Shown here in pieces: positions 8,459-17,106 of a DNA stretch of 64,000 nucleotides. Numbering within the stretch: position 1 is the stretch's first letter; each line of letters begins with the position of its first letter. Under the pieces are notes generated by a model that worked only from the letters and a program-made list of their open reading frames with translations, had not been told where the DNA came from and did not search any database. The position numbers and the translations under genes were made by a program. This DNA is from an uncultured Bacteroidia bacterium (lineage in GTDB: Bacteria > Bacteroidota > Bacteroidia > Bacteroidales > F082). Location of the stretch: contig CADADR010000006.1 of NCBI GenBank assembly GCA_902786745.1, forward strand, positions 1-64,000. Direction: 5' to 3'.

Positions 8459-11341
8459 TTATTTAATCAGACTGACTTTTCGGGTGACGATGCCGTCTCC
8501 GTAATCGAACACGATTAGGTAAATTCCGCTACGACAGTTGTTTAGGCTATAATGATGTTCGACGTTCGGGCTGACGTCCACTACAAATTGGTCGACAAGT
8601 TGGCTTGTCGTGTTGTAGACTTTGGCGACAACACGGCCTTTCCAATCGCCGAAACGCAGCGTCATCTCACCGTTGGTGGGATTAGGCATGATGTCGATTG
8701 GCAAGGCGTCTGAGTTCGTCGAAGGGCCGATGTCGTCGATGCCATAGAACGAGCAGACGAACCAGTAGCGGCGCTCGATGCGGTCGCTCTCATCGCAAGG
8801 GTTGTGCACTCGGGCCCGCAACCAAACGGTGTCTTCCACACGGTTGAGTACGGTGACACGGCAGCAGCGGCTGTTTTCGCCGAAAGGCTCCAGTATCCAC
8901 TGACAAGGCGTCTCCCAGAACCAAACGACGGAGTCCCATTCGGCACCTACGAGGCTGTCTTCAAGGGTGTAGTCGTAGTAATGGATGTCGAACTCAGTGC
9001 TCGAGATGACCCAGTGTGGTGCGGTGTTGGTGCTGTCCAAGGGGAAGATGTCGGTGGGCTTGGGCGGGGTGGGCATGGTCAGCACCAGGTGGACGATGCT
9101 GTCGCAGCCCATACTGCTGGGTATGGTGTCGGTGTATTCTCCTGGTGTGTTATAGAGGGTGCCATGCCATACCAGTCCTGCGCAGGTGCCAGTGAGGACG
9201 TCGGTGCCGCCTTCGATGAGTTCCGATAAGGAGAGCTTCAGAGTGACGATGCTGTCGCAGCCGGCCATGGAGGGGAAGGTTTGGTCGTAGATGCCGTCTT
9301 CGTAATAGGTGACGCCATTCCAAGTGTAGGAGTCGGAACAGACGCTTTGCACTATCGTGTCAGGGTTGATGATGCGGTCGGCCACGACCAGATGCAGGTC
9401 GACGATGCTGTCGCAGCCTTCGGGCGTAGGCTCGCTGATCTGCTGGTCGTATACACCAGGGTGGTCGTAGATGAAGCTGAAGCCATGGCCTTCGTAGAGT
9501 TCGGGATATCCCCGCCAGCAGCGGGCATCCTCGTAGGAGGCATAGAATCCAGGCAGCGCGGTGACATACACAAATAGGCTGTCCTTACAGACGGGGTGCA
9601 CGGCGTTGTCGATCTCGGCACCAATGATGGTGTCGCCAGTGATGACGATGTTGAGGCCGTGCTCGGCGTAGACGGAACCTTTGCAGAGTTCCACCTCTTC
9701 GGTGAAGGTCTTTATACGGGTGTCGACGTAGTAATGCGACACGTCGCTCGATTTCTGTCCCTTGGCGGTGGCGGTGAGCACTACTTCATAGACACGCTTC
9801 TCGGCAAAGGTGTGGTTGACGGGGTTCTGGGTGCTGGTGGTACCATCGCCGAAGTCCCACAGAAGGGAGGCGTTTTCGAGGTTGACTTCGGCCTCGAAGG
9901 TGATGGGCGCATTGGGACAGTATTCATAGGTGCCTTCTTTGGGGACGAAGGTGCCATTCATGTTGACCCTCGTGCTGAGGTCGATGGCCTTTGAGCCAAC
10001 GAGGTAGGCATAGCCTTTGGCGACGCCGAAGCCGTAGACGTGGGCGTTGAAACCGCCGAAACACTGCAGATGGTGCACACCATGGTTGATGTTCTGACGG
10101 GTGAAGGCATACTCATCGCTGCCGTTGACGTCTTCGAATTGGCTGGCAGGGATGAGGTTGCCGTCGAGCTCCACCGTGCCGATGTCACTGCGGTTGACGA
10201 TGATGTTGACATGGTGGGTGCTGATGTTGATGTTTTCGTTGTTGAAGGTGGAGAAGGTAATCTCGTCGATGCGTTGCTCGATGGGGGCAATCCAAACCAC
10301 CGAGGGGTCACCGATGGAGTTGCCGCCTCGTGTGGTGTTGTAGAGATACACGGCAGCAGGTCCCGTGCAGTCGATGAAACACGACTTTTCGTTGTTTTGC
10401 AGTTCGAAGACAATCGACTCGTTGATGCTAAGTGTGGCGATGGCTGTGCCGTTCTTGCGTATCACGTTGTTGTCGGAGGCCGAAGTGACCTTCACGTAGT
10501 CTTTTTCGCGCTCGAGGGAGCTGGTCACCACAAACTTCTTGCCCCACGATTGCAGAGGCATGGCTTGCTCGAAGATATGGTCGAAGCTGCTACCGTTTGT
10601 GGGCACGGCAGTGAGGTTGTTGCCGTTGAACACAGCGATGCGCTTGCCATCGCGTGCCTTGACGCGTGAACCGCTCAGGTCGCGGTTGTTGTCGGCGTTG
10701 TTGGAACGCACCTGATAGACCTGACCTTCGTTCAAGGTGGTGGTGAAGGTGCCATGGTGTCCACCCATGGTCTCCTCGGTGACGGTGATGTCGACAGTGG
10801 TGTTGTTCTCAGTGGCCACGATGAGGAAGGCGCTGGTTTGGTTCTGCGTTTGGACTGGGCTTCCGGCAGAGTGGGATTGGTCGTAGGTCTGTATGATGTA
10901 TTCGTCGGCCAAGCTCTGTATGGGCAGCACATAGGAGGCGTCGAAAGAGAGGTGCGCAATGTTGGTGCAGAAGACCGATACGGTGTCGTCGGTGACCACC
11001 TTCAAGCCTTTGTTGACCACACTCTCCGAGGTGCCATCCACATAGCCGTGGGTCTCAGGGATCTCGACTGTGGTGATGTTGTTGGCGTTTACCGTGAACG
11101 ATGTCGACCAGCCTGTTTGCGGGTTTGTAATGGTGCCACTGCAGTTGCGTTTGGCGCTGATGAGCAGTTGGGTGAGGATCCAGTTGCCGTTGTTGGGCGC
11201 ATTGGAGATGTATTTGTGCCCATTGGTCATATAGGAAACCCAAAACTCCGTGCCTTGCGTGGTTGCCTCTTGTGCTTTGGCTGATGTTTGGATGAGTAGC
11301 AATGCTGCTATGAAAATGAAAATGGCTTTGAGATGTCTCAT
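8459..11341 (-). CDS. IgGFc-binding-type surface protein, T9SS cargo (960 aa)
   Basis: Signal peptide 1-23. Residues about 28-455 resemble the bacterial form of the IgGFc-binding N-terminal domain family: GTEFWVSYM near the start, the VSVFCTNIA and TSAFLIVATENNTTVDI blocks, and the closing block HHLQCFGGFNAHVYGFGVAKGYAYLVG. Then a PKD domain (about 465-545, WDFGDGTTST), three GCDSIV repeats (about 640-755), a conserved module (about 762-870, TAPHWVISSTEF...RRYWFVCSFYGIDD) and a T9SS sorting domain (about 880-960, MPNPTNG). Expected on the cell surface. The family name comes from human FCGBP; binding of IgG Fc by this protein is not shown by the sequence. A mucin or other glycoprotein adhesin is also possible. 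First of three tandem paralogues in map order, last in transcription. Confidence 0.85.
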   Translation of the reverse strand: MRHLKAIFIFIAALLLIQTSAKAQEATTQGTEFWVSYMTNGHKYISNAPNNGNWILTQLLISAKRNCSGTITNPQTGWSTSFTVNANNITTVEIPETHGYVDGTSESVVNKGLKVVTDDTVSVFCTNIAHLSFDASYVLPIQSLADEYIIQTYDQSHSAGSPVQTQNQTSAFLIVATENNTTVDITVTEETMGGHHGTFTTTLNEGQVYQVRSNNADNNRDLSGSRVKARDGKRIAVFNGNNLTAVPTNGSSFDHIFEQAMPLQSWGKKFVVTSSLEREKDYVKVTSASDNNVIRKNGTAIATLSINESIVFELQNNEKSCFIDCTGPAAVYLYNTTRGGNSIGDPSVVWIAPIEQRIDEITFSTFNNENINISTHHVNIIVNRSDIGTVELDGNLIPASQFEDVNGSDEYAFTRQNINHGVHHLQCFGGFNAHVYGFGVAKGYAYLVGSKAIDLSTRVNMNGTFVPKEGTYEYCPNAPITFEAEVNLENASLLWDFGDGTTSTQNPVNHTFAEKRVYEVVLTATAKGQKSSDVSHYYVDTRIKTFTEEVELCKGSVYAEHGLNIVITGDTIIGAEIDNAVHPVCKDSLFVYVTALPGFYASYEDARCWRGYPELYEGHGFSFIYDHPGVYDQQISEPTPEGCDSIVDLHLVVADRIINPDTIVQSVCSDSYTWNGVTYYEDGIYDQTFPSMAGCDSIVTLKLSLSELIEGGTDVLTGTCAGLVWHGTLYNTPGEYTDTIPSSMGCDSIVHLVLTMPTPPKPTDIFPLDSTNTAPHWVISSTEFDIHYYDYTLEDSLVGAEWDSVVWFWETPCQWILEPFGENSRCCRVTVLNRVEDTVWLRARVHNPCDESDRIERRYWFVCSFYGIDDIGPSTNSDALPIDIMPNPTNGEMTLRFGDWKGRVVAKVYNTTSQLVDQFVVDVSPNVEHHYSLNNCRSGIYLIVFDYGDGIVTRKVSLIK

Positions 11342-11367
11342 AACTTTGTGGATGGTTGTAGATTTGT

Positions 11368-13947
11368 TTATTCTAATAGTATAACTTTCTTTGTCATGGT
11401 GCCTTCCTTGGCATGCAGTGTGAAGAGATAGATGCCAGGGGCGGTTTGTGGTAGGTCGTAGCTTAAAGAATAGGCATCGTCGTGGTTGAGGAAATGTCGT
11501 TCGTCAATCAGCGTGCCTCTCATGTCGTACACCTTGAGGTTGATGTCGCCTGTGAGGTGCTTGAGTTCGAGTGTCATCTGTCCTTTGTTGGGGTTAGGTA
11601 CCACCTCAAAGGTCCCTGCAGTCCCTGAGCCTGTCGAAGGACCGTCGTCGTCGATACCATAGAACGAGCAGACCAGCCAATACCGGCGGTCGATGCCTTC
11701 GGGATGGCATTCGTTGATGACCTTGGCATGGAGCCAAACGGTGTCTTCCACCTGGTTCAGTACATAGATCTTGCAGCTCTGGGTCTTGGGACCGAAAGGC
11801 TCAATGACCCAAGTGACGTCGTCTTCCAGACTCCAGATGACGGTGTCCCATTCGCATTCGGGATTGATGTCGTGCAAGGTGTAGTCGTACGAGTTGATTT
11901 GGAACTCGGTGGCAGTGATCACCCAGTGGGGCGCGGTGTTGGCAGGGTCGGTGGGGTAGATGTCGGTGGGGTTGGGGGTGAAGTCGAGGTCAAGGTCGAG
12001 ATGGTAGATGGTGTAGCACCCCGAGGGGTTGGTGACGGTGTCGTTATAGATGCCCGATGCTGTATAGGTGTTGCCGTTCCATTCGAAAGTGTCGCAGTGT
12101 CCGCTTACGTGTTCCATACCTCCTTCAATGATCTCGTTCACATCGAGGGTCAGGTTGACGATGCTGTCGCAGCCGTTCTCCGTGGGGAAGGTTTGGGAAG
12201 CGGTGTACACCCCAGGCGCGTCGTATGGCAGATTGAATCCATTCTCGTTGTACACCCCGGGCCCGCTGAAGCACAACTCGTCGAAGATGTCCTGTCCTGG
12301 AGCGTTTTGCATGTCAATATAGAACACGGTGGTGACTGAAGTGGAGCCCGCGCAGGGGTTTTCTTGCGTAGTGATGGTGAAGGAGACTTCGTAAATCTTA
12401 TGCTCCGAGTAGGTGTGGACGAAAGAGGTGGCGGTGCTGGTGCTGCCATCGCCCAGGTTCCAAAGCACCTCATAGTTGCTGTAGTTGATGTCGGCCTCGA
12501 AGTTCATGGGGGCTAGGGTGCAGTGGGTGATGGTGTCGCCATGGTTCACCACGACGTCGTCGATGGTGAGGATGGTCGAAAGGTCGGTGGCCTTTGAGCC
12601 GACCATATAGGCATAGCCTCGGGCACGACCGAAGCCATAGACATGGGCATTGAAGCCGTTGGGACAGCTGAGATGGTGCACACCGTGGCTGATGTTCTTG
12701 CGGTAGAAGCTGTAGTCGCTGTTGCCGGTCACGGGGGAAAACAGGTCGGCATCGAGGAGGGTGCCGTCAAGATACACCTGGTCGATGTCCTGGGTCTCAA
12801 CGATGATGTTCACATAGTGGTTGGCGATATTGACGTTGTTGTGGTTATAGTTGAAAGTGGAGAAGGTGATGGCGTCGATGCGTTGCTCGATGGGGGCGAT
12901 CCACAGCATCGAGGGGGCGCCGGTGTTAGAGCCGTTCGAGCTGGTGTTGTATAGGTAGACAGCGCAGCTCTGCGAGGCCTCTATATAGCATGATTGATCC
13001 CAGCTACTCAGTTCAAAGGAGTAGGACTGTCCGGTATTGAGTGTGCAGAGCATCGTACCGTTTTTGTATATCTCGTTGTTGTCGGCAGCCGAAGTGATTT
13101 TCACGTAGTCATTGTTACGGTCGAGCGACGAGGTGACAATGAATTTTTTGCCCCACGAGTGTATCGGCATGGCCTGTTCGAAGATGCAGTCTTGGTCGCT
13201 GGTAGCACTGTTGGGGACAAGGGTCAGGTTGTTGCCGTTGAAGATGGCGATGGGCTTGCAGTCGCGCGAGGTGACCCTGGTGCCGCTGAGGTCGCGGTTG
13301 CCCATGAGGTCGTCGTTAGAACGCACCTGGTAGGCTTGCCCTTTGTTTAAGGTTATGCTAAACTCCTGTCCAGCGGGTTTGTTGCCCAAAGTCTTCACTT
13401 TTGGGGTGATGTCGACGGTGGTGTTGTCCTCGGTGGCCACGATGACGAAGGCGCTGGTGGGGTCGTAGCTTCCGGTCGACTGCTCATGGGTTTGTATGAT
13501 GTAATCAGCGCCCAGTCCTTGGGTGGGCAGTACGTATGAGGCGTCGAAGGAATAGGTGGCGATGTTGGCACAATAAACCGAGACGGTATCGGTCGTGGTG
13601 ATCATCAGTCCTTTGTTGACGACCTGCTCATATTCGTAGTTCTCAATGTACACCTGCTCCTCCTCAAGGTCGATGGAGAAGATGTTGTTGGCCTCCACGG
13701 TGAAATCATGTCTCCAACCGGTATTGGGATTGAGGATGGTGCCTTCGCAGCTACGCTTGGCACTGACCAGAAGCTGTACGCGTACCCAGCCGCTGGGTGG
13801 GATGTTGGGATGGTATTTGAAGCCGTTGCTTATGAACGACAGCCAAAACTCCTTGCCTTGGGTGGACAGATCTTGGGCATGGCTTGCCGGTATGAGCATG
13901 ACCAGGAACAGGAGCGAAAGCAAGATGGCTTTTGAGCGTTTCATCAT
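11368..13947 (-). CDS. IgGFc-binding-type surface protein, T9SS cargo (859 aa)
   Basis: Paralogue of the neighbouring 8459 gene, 26 bases upstream of it on the same strand and probably in one operon. Signal peptide 1-24 (SHAQ). IgGFc-binding-type region about 25-455 (STQGKEFWLSFISNG at the start, HHLSCPNGFNAHVYGFGRARGYAYMVG at the end). A PKD-like domain follows, in which the usual FGDG is LGDG. Next come fewer GCDSIV repeats than in the other paralogues, the TAPHWVITATEFQIN...YWLVCSFYGIDD module, a GPSTGSGTAG linker and a T9SS domain (VVPNPNKGQM). The linker is encoded by a REP-like sequence (11612-11643). The start is MM; either Met is possible. Confidence 0.85.
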   Translation of the reverse strand: MMKRSKAILLSLLFLVMLIPASHAQDLSTQGKEFWLSFISNGFKYHPNIPPSGWVRVQLLVSAKRSCEGTILNPNTGWRHDFTVEANNIFSIDLEEEQVYIENYEYEQVVNKGLMITTTDTVSVYCANIATYSFDASYVLPTQGLGADYIIQTHEQSTGSYDPTSAFVIVATEDNTTVDITPKVKTLGNKPAGQEFSITLNKGQAYQVRSNDDLMGNRDLSGTRVTSRDCKPIAIFNGNNLTLVPNSATSDQDCIFEQAMPIHSWGKKFIVTSSLDRNNDYVKITSAADNNEIYKNGTMLCTLNTGQSYSFELSSWDQSCYIEASQSCAVYLYNTSSNGSNTGAPSMLWIAPIEQRIDAITFSTFNYNHNNVNIANHYVNIIVETQDIDQVYLDGTLLDADLFSPVTGNSDYSFYRKNISHGVHHLSCPNGFNAHVYGFGRARGYAYMVGSKATDLSTILTIDDVVVNHGDTITHCTLAPMNFEADINYSNYEVLWNLGDGSTSTATSFVHTYSEHKIYEVSFTITTQENPCAGSTSVTTVFYIDMQNAPGQDIFDELCFSGPGVYNENGFNLPYDAPGVYTASQTFPTENGCDSIVNLTLDVNEIIEGGMEHVSGHCDTFEWNGNTYTASGIYNDTVTNPSGCYTIYHLDLDLDFTPNPTDIYPTDPANTAPHWVITATEFQINSYDYTLHDINPECEWDTVIWSLEDDVTWVIEPFGPKTQSCKIYVLNQVEDTVWLHAKVINECHPEGIDRRYWLVCSFYGIDDDGPSTGSGTAGTFEVVPNPNKGQMTLELKHLTGDINLKVYDMRGTLIDERHFLNHDDAYSLSYDLPQTAPGIYLFTLHAKEGTMTKKVILLE
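11612..11643. repeat. REP-like sequence inside coding region
   Basis: CCCTGAGCCTGTCGAAGG (11623-11640) with a preceding GTCCCTGCA. It encodes the PSTGSG linker in frame. The same 17-18-mer occurs at 14283-14300 and 17353-17371 at the homologous place of the two neighbouring genes. Confidence 0.6.
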
Positions 13948-14021
13948 AGGTGTTTTTTAGTGTGATAGTAGTGCCTATTATTAATTAGGTGCGGTAGTAG
14001 TAGGTTTAATAACAACCGAGG

Positions 14022-17000
14022 TTAGTGGATGATGACTTTTCTGGTTAAGGTCCCTGATTTCCCAGTGACGACAAAGCAATAGATGCCACTCGTCAAGGTT
14101 TTGAAGTGGTAGGGCAGGGTGTAGTGGTCAGATGTGTTCGAGGTCTGGAACTGGTCGATGAGCGTGCCACGCATGTCGTAGATCCTTACCTCGTGTTTGC
14201 CAATGAGATGACTGAAATGCAGGGTCATCTCGCCATTGTTGGGGTTGGGCACGACGTCAAAGGTCCCTAAGGTCCCTAAGGTCCCTGAGCCTGTCGAAGT
14301 GCCGTCTTCGTCAATGCCATAGAACGAGCAAACAAACCAATAGCGTTGTGACACGCCCTCGGGCTTGCATGCGTTGTACACAGTGGTGCGGAGCCAGATG
14401 GTGTCTTCCATTTGGTTGAGCACATACATCTTGCAACGTTTACCCACGGGTGTCGTGGTGGTGTCGGGCTCAAGCACCCAATGGACTTCAGGGTCTTCGA
14501 ATTCCCAGGTGATGGAGTCCCAACTGCAGTGTGGGTTGTTGTCCCATATCATGAAATCGTACGCGTTGATTTGGAACTCGGTGGCGGTGATAACCCAGTG
14601 GGGTGCCGTGTTCTCAGGGTCGACGGGGTAGATCTCGGCAGGGTCGGGGGTGTACTCCAGGTGGAGGTTGAGGTGGACGACGCTGTCGCAGCCTAAGGAG
14701 GTGTAAAGGGTCTTGTCATAAAGCCCCGAGAGGGTGTAGTCGGTGTCGATCCAATAGTAGGAGTCGCATGTCGAGATGTTGGTCGTGGCGCCTTCCACAT
14801 TGCCTGAGATGGTGAGATGGCAGTCAACAAGGCTGTCGCAGCCATCGATGGTGAGGAAGTGCTGTTGGTAGTTGCCGCTTTGGCTGTATTCCTGTCCGTT
14901 CCAGTGGAAGGTGCCGCAGGTAATGGTGTCGAAACTGGTTTGTTGCGGCTGTCCCATGGTGAGGTGCAAGGTCACCACGCTGTCGCAGCCTCCGATGGAG
15001 ACGAACGACTGCTCGTAGACGCCTGGGGCGGTATACGTTTGTCCGTTCCATACGAAGCTGCTGCCGCATTCGTGATGCTCGAATTCGACATTGATCTGGT
15101 CGTCGACCACAAGATGCAGGTTGATGACGCTGTCGCAGCCATACACGCTCTGCAGGTAGAGCTGTCGGTCATAAACGCCGGGGTGGTCGTATTGGAAGCT
15201 GAAGCCGTAGCCATCGTAGATGCCTGGCGTGCCTTGCCAGCAGCGGCCGTCGTTGATGGGGATGTGATAGGAGGGACGTGCCGTGATGTAAAGGAGCAGC
15301 GAGTCTTGGCATTCGGGGTGCAGGGGGTTGTCCTGCAAACGGGTGAGTAGGGTGTCGTTATGGATGAGCACGTTGTTGAAGCCGAAGCCGCTGTAGAGTC
15401 CCCCGGCGCAGACCTCGTCGTTTTCGACGACATATTGTTGTCGGGTGTCAACGAAAAAGTGTGTGGTGTTGCTTGACGAGCCTGAGCATCCGCCTTCGGT
15501 GCTGGTAATTGCCAAGGAGACATCGTAGACCCGCCTCTCGTTAAAGGTATGGGTCACCTGGTTGGAGGTGCTGGTGGTGCCGTCGCCAAAGTCCCAAACG
15601 AGTTCGTAGTCGGTTAAGTTGACTTCCACGTTGAAGGTGATGGGCGCGTCGACACAATAGAGGAAGGTCTCGTCGGGTAGCACCACCTCGTTGTTGAGCG
15701 TCATGCTGCTGCTCAAGTTGATGGCGTTGGAACCGACGAGATAGGCATACCCTTTAGCATGGCCGAAGCCGTAAACGTGGGCGTTGAAGCCGTTGGCACA
15801 GGTGATACGGTGCACCCCATGGGTGATGTCCATTCGGGTGTAACTATATTCGTTGTTGCCGTGAACACGGGTGAACATCAAAGGTGAGATCTGCTCGCCA
15901 TCGAAATACACATGGGCAATGTCTTCTGTGTTGACGATGATGTTGACGCTATGAACTTCGATGTTGATGTTGGGGTGGTCGAAGGTGGAGAAGGTCACGT
16001 CATTGATGCGTTGCTCCACGGGTGCAATCCAAACCATGGAGGGGTCGCCCTGTCCGCCTCCCGGGTTCTGGTCGTAACTTGAGTTGTTGAAGAGGTATAC
16101 GGCGCAAGGTTGGTTGGACTCAAGGAAGCAAGAGCCTTCGGACTCCAGCATGGGGAAGGTGTACGACTGTCCTGCTGCAAGCATGACCAACGGTTCTCCG
16201 TTCATGGTGACTTGGTTGTGGTCGGCACTTGAGGTGATCTTGATGAAGTCGCGATTGCGGTTGCGTGAACTGGTCACCACAAAGCTTTTGCCCCATGAGT
16301 GCAGGGGCATGGCTTGCTCGAACACATGGTCATATCCGTCTTCAAGGCTGGTGGGGATGCATGTGAGGGTATTGCCATTGAAGACGGCAATGCGTTTGCA
16401 ATCGCCAGTCAGGATTCTGGTTCCACTTAAGTCACGCTGATCGCCGGTCCTCGTCGACCTGACAAGATAAGTCTCCCCAGCATTCATGGTGATGGTGAAA
16501 GTCTCGCCTGCCAGGTGTCCACCTAGAGTGTTTACGGTAGGAGTGATGGCTATCTCGGTGTTGTCTTCTGTGGCCACGATAAGGAAGGAACTGGTCTCGT
16601 TGTTGGTGACATATGCGTTGGCATAGAATGTCTTTGACTGGTCATAGCTTTGGATGATGTATTCGTCGCCTAAACTCTCGGTAGGCAAAACGAAAGAAGC
16701 GTCAAATGAAACATGTGCGATGTTGGTGCAATAGACCGAGATGGTGTCGCTGGCTTCCACCTTGATGCCTTTCTGCGAAATGGCCTCATAGTTGAATTGG
16801 TCGTGGTAGCCTTGCGCTTCGGGAATCTCCACTGTGGTGATACTGTTAGCCCTAACGGAAAAGGGATGCGACCATCCTGTCAACGGGTTGGTGACGGTGC
16901 CATTGCAGTCGCGCTTGGCACTAATGAGCACCTGGTTGATGATCCACCCGCCTTGGGTGTGATCCCTGTACCCGTTGTGCATGAACGACAGCCAAAACTC

Positions 17001-17090
17001 CTTGCCTTGCGTAGAGGTGTTTTGTGCCATCGTCGCAGGCAGGCTGATGATGCATGCAAGAAGGAATAATATGTTCCTCAAGCGCTTCAT
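14022..17090 (-). CDS. IgGFc-binding-type surface protein, T9SS cargo (1022 aa)
   Basis: Third tandem paralogue and the longest. The start at 17090 gives MKRLRNILFLLACIISLPATMAQ, a good signal peptide. An upstream in-frame ATG at 17183 is rejected because it would add 31 charged residues and overlap the preceding gene. Order: IgGFc-binding-type region, PKD (WDFGDGTTSTSN), about five GCDSVV/GCDSIV repeats each with a WNGQxY motif, the TAPHWVITATEFQIN...RYWFVCSFYGIDED module, a linker with a small tandem repeat (GTLGTLGT), and a T9SS domain (VVPNPNNGEM). Its start lies 16 bases after the stop of the 17107-20544 gene, so the two are likely co-transcribed. Confidence 0.85.
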   Translation of the reverse strand: MKRLRNILFLLACIISLPATMAQNTSTQGKEFWLSFMHNGYRDHTQGGWIINQVLISAKRDCNGTVTNPLTGWSHPFSVRANSITTVEIPEAQGYHDQFNYEAISQKGIKVEASDTISVYCTNIAHVSFDASFVLPTESLGDEYIIQSYDQSKTFYANAYVTNNETSSFLIVATEDNTEIAITPTVNTLGGHLAGETFTITMNAGETYLVRSTRTGDQRDLSGTRILTGDCKRIAVFNGNTLTCIPTSLEDGYDHVFEQAMPLHSWGKSFVVTSSRNRNRDFIKITSSADHNQVTMNGEPLVMLAAGQSYTFPMLESEGSCFLESNQPCAVYLFNNSSYDQNPGGGQGDPSMVWIAPVEQRINDVTFSTFDHPNINIEVHSVNIIVNTEDIAHVYFDGEQISPLMFTRVHGNNEYSYTRMDITHGVHRITCANGFNAHVYGFGHAKGYAYLVGSNAINLSSSMTLNNEVVLPDETFLYCVDAPITFNVEVNLTDYELVWDFGDGTTSTSNQVTHTFNERRVYDVSLAITSTEGGCSGSSSNTTHFFVDTRQQYVVENDEVCAGGLYSGFGFNNVLIHNDTLLTRLQDNPLHPECQDSLLLYITARPSYHIPINDGRCWQGTPGIYDGYGFSFQYDHPGVYDRQLYLQSVYGCDSVINLHLVVDDQINVEFEHHECGSSFVWNGQTYTAPGVYEQSFVSIGGCDSVVTLHLTMGQPQQTSFDTITCGTFHWNGQEYSQSGNYQQHFLTIDGCDSLVDCHLTISGNVEGATTNISTCDSYYWIDTDYTLSGLYDKTLYTSLGCDSVVHLNLHLEYTPDPAEIYPVDPENTAPHWVITATEFQINAYDFMIWDNNPHCSWDSITWEFEDPEVHWVLEPDTTTTPVGKRCKMYVLNQMEDTIWLRTTVYNACKPEGVSQRYWFVCSFYGIDEDGTSTGSGTLGTLGTFDVVPNPNNGEMTLHFSHLIGKHEVRIYDMRGTLIDQFQTSNTSDHYTLPYHFKTLTSGIYCFVVTGKSGTLTRKVIIH
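14261..14303. repeat. REP-like sequence plus short tandem repeat inside coding region
   Basis: GGTCCCTAA is repeated in tandem and followed by GGTCCCTGAGCCTGTCGAAG (to 14300). In frame it encodes STGSGTLGTLGT between the conserved module and the sorting domain. Confidence 0.6.
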
Positions 17091-17106
17091 TCTATGTCCG
17101 GTAAAG

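Noticed and set aside
9060..9760. Repeated GCDSIV coding blocks considered as a CRISPR array or DNA satellite
   Set aside because: The spacing is irregular, the repeats are conserved as protein rather than DNA, and they stay in frame.
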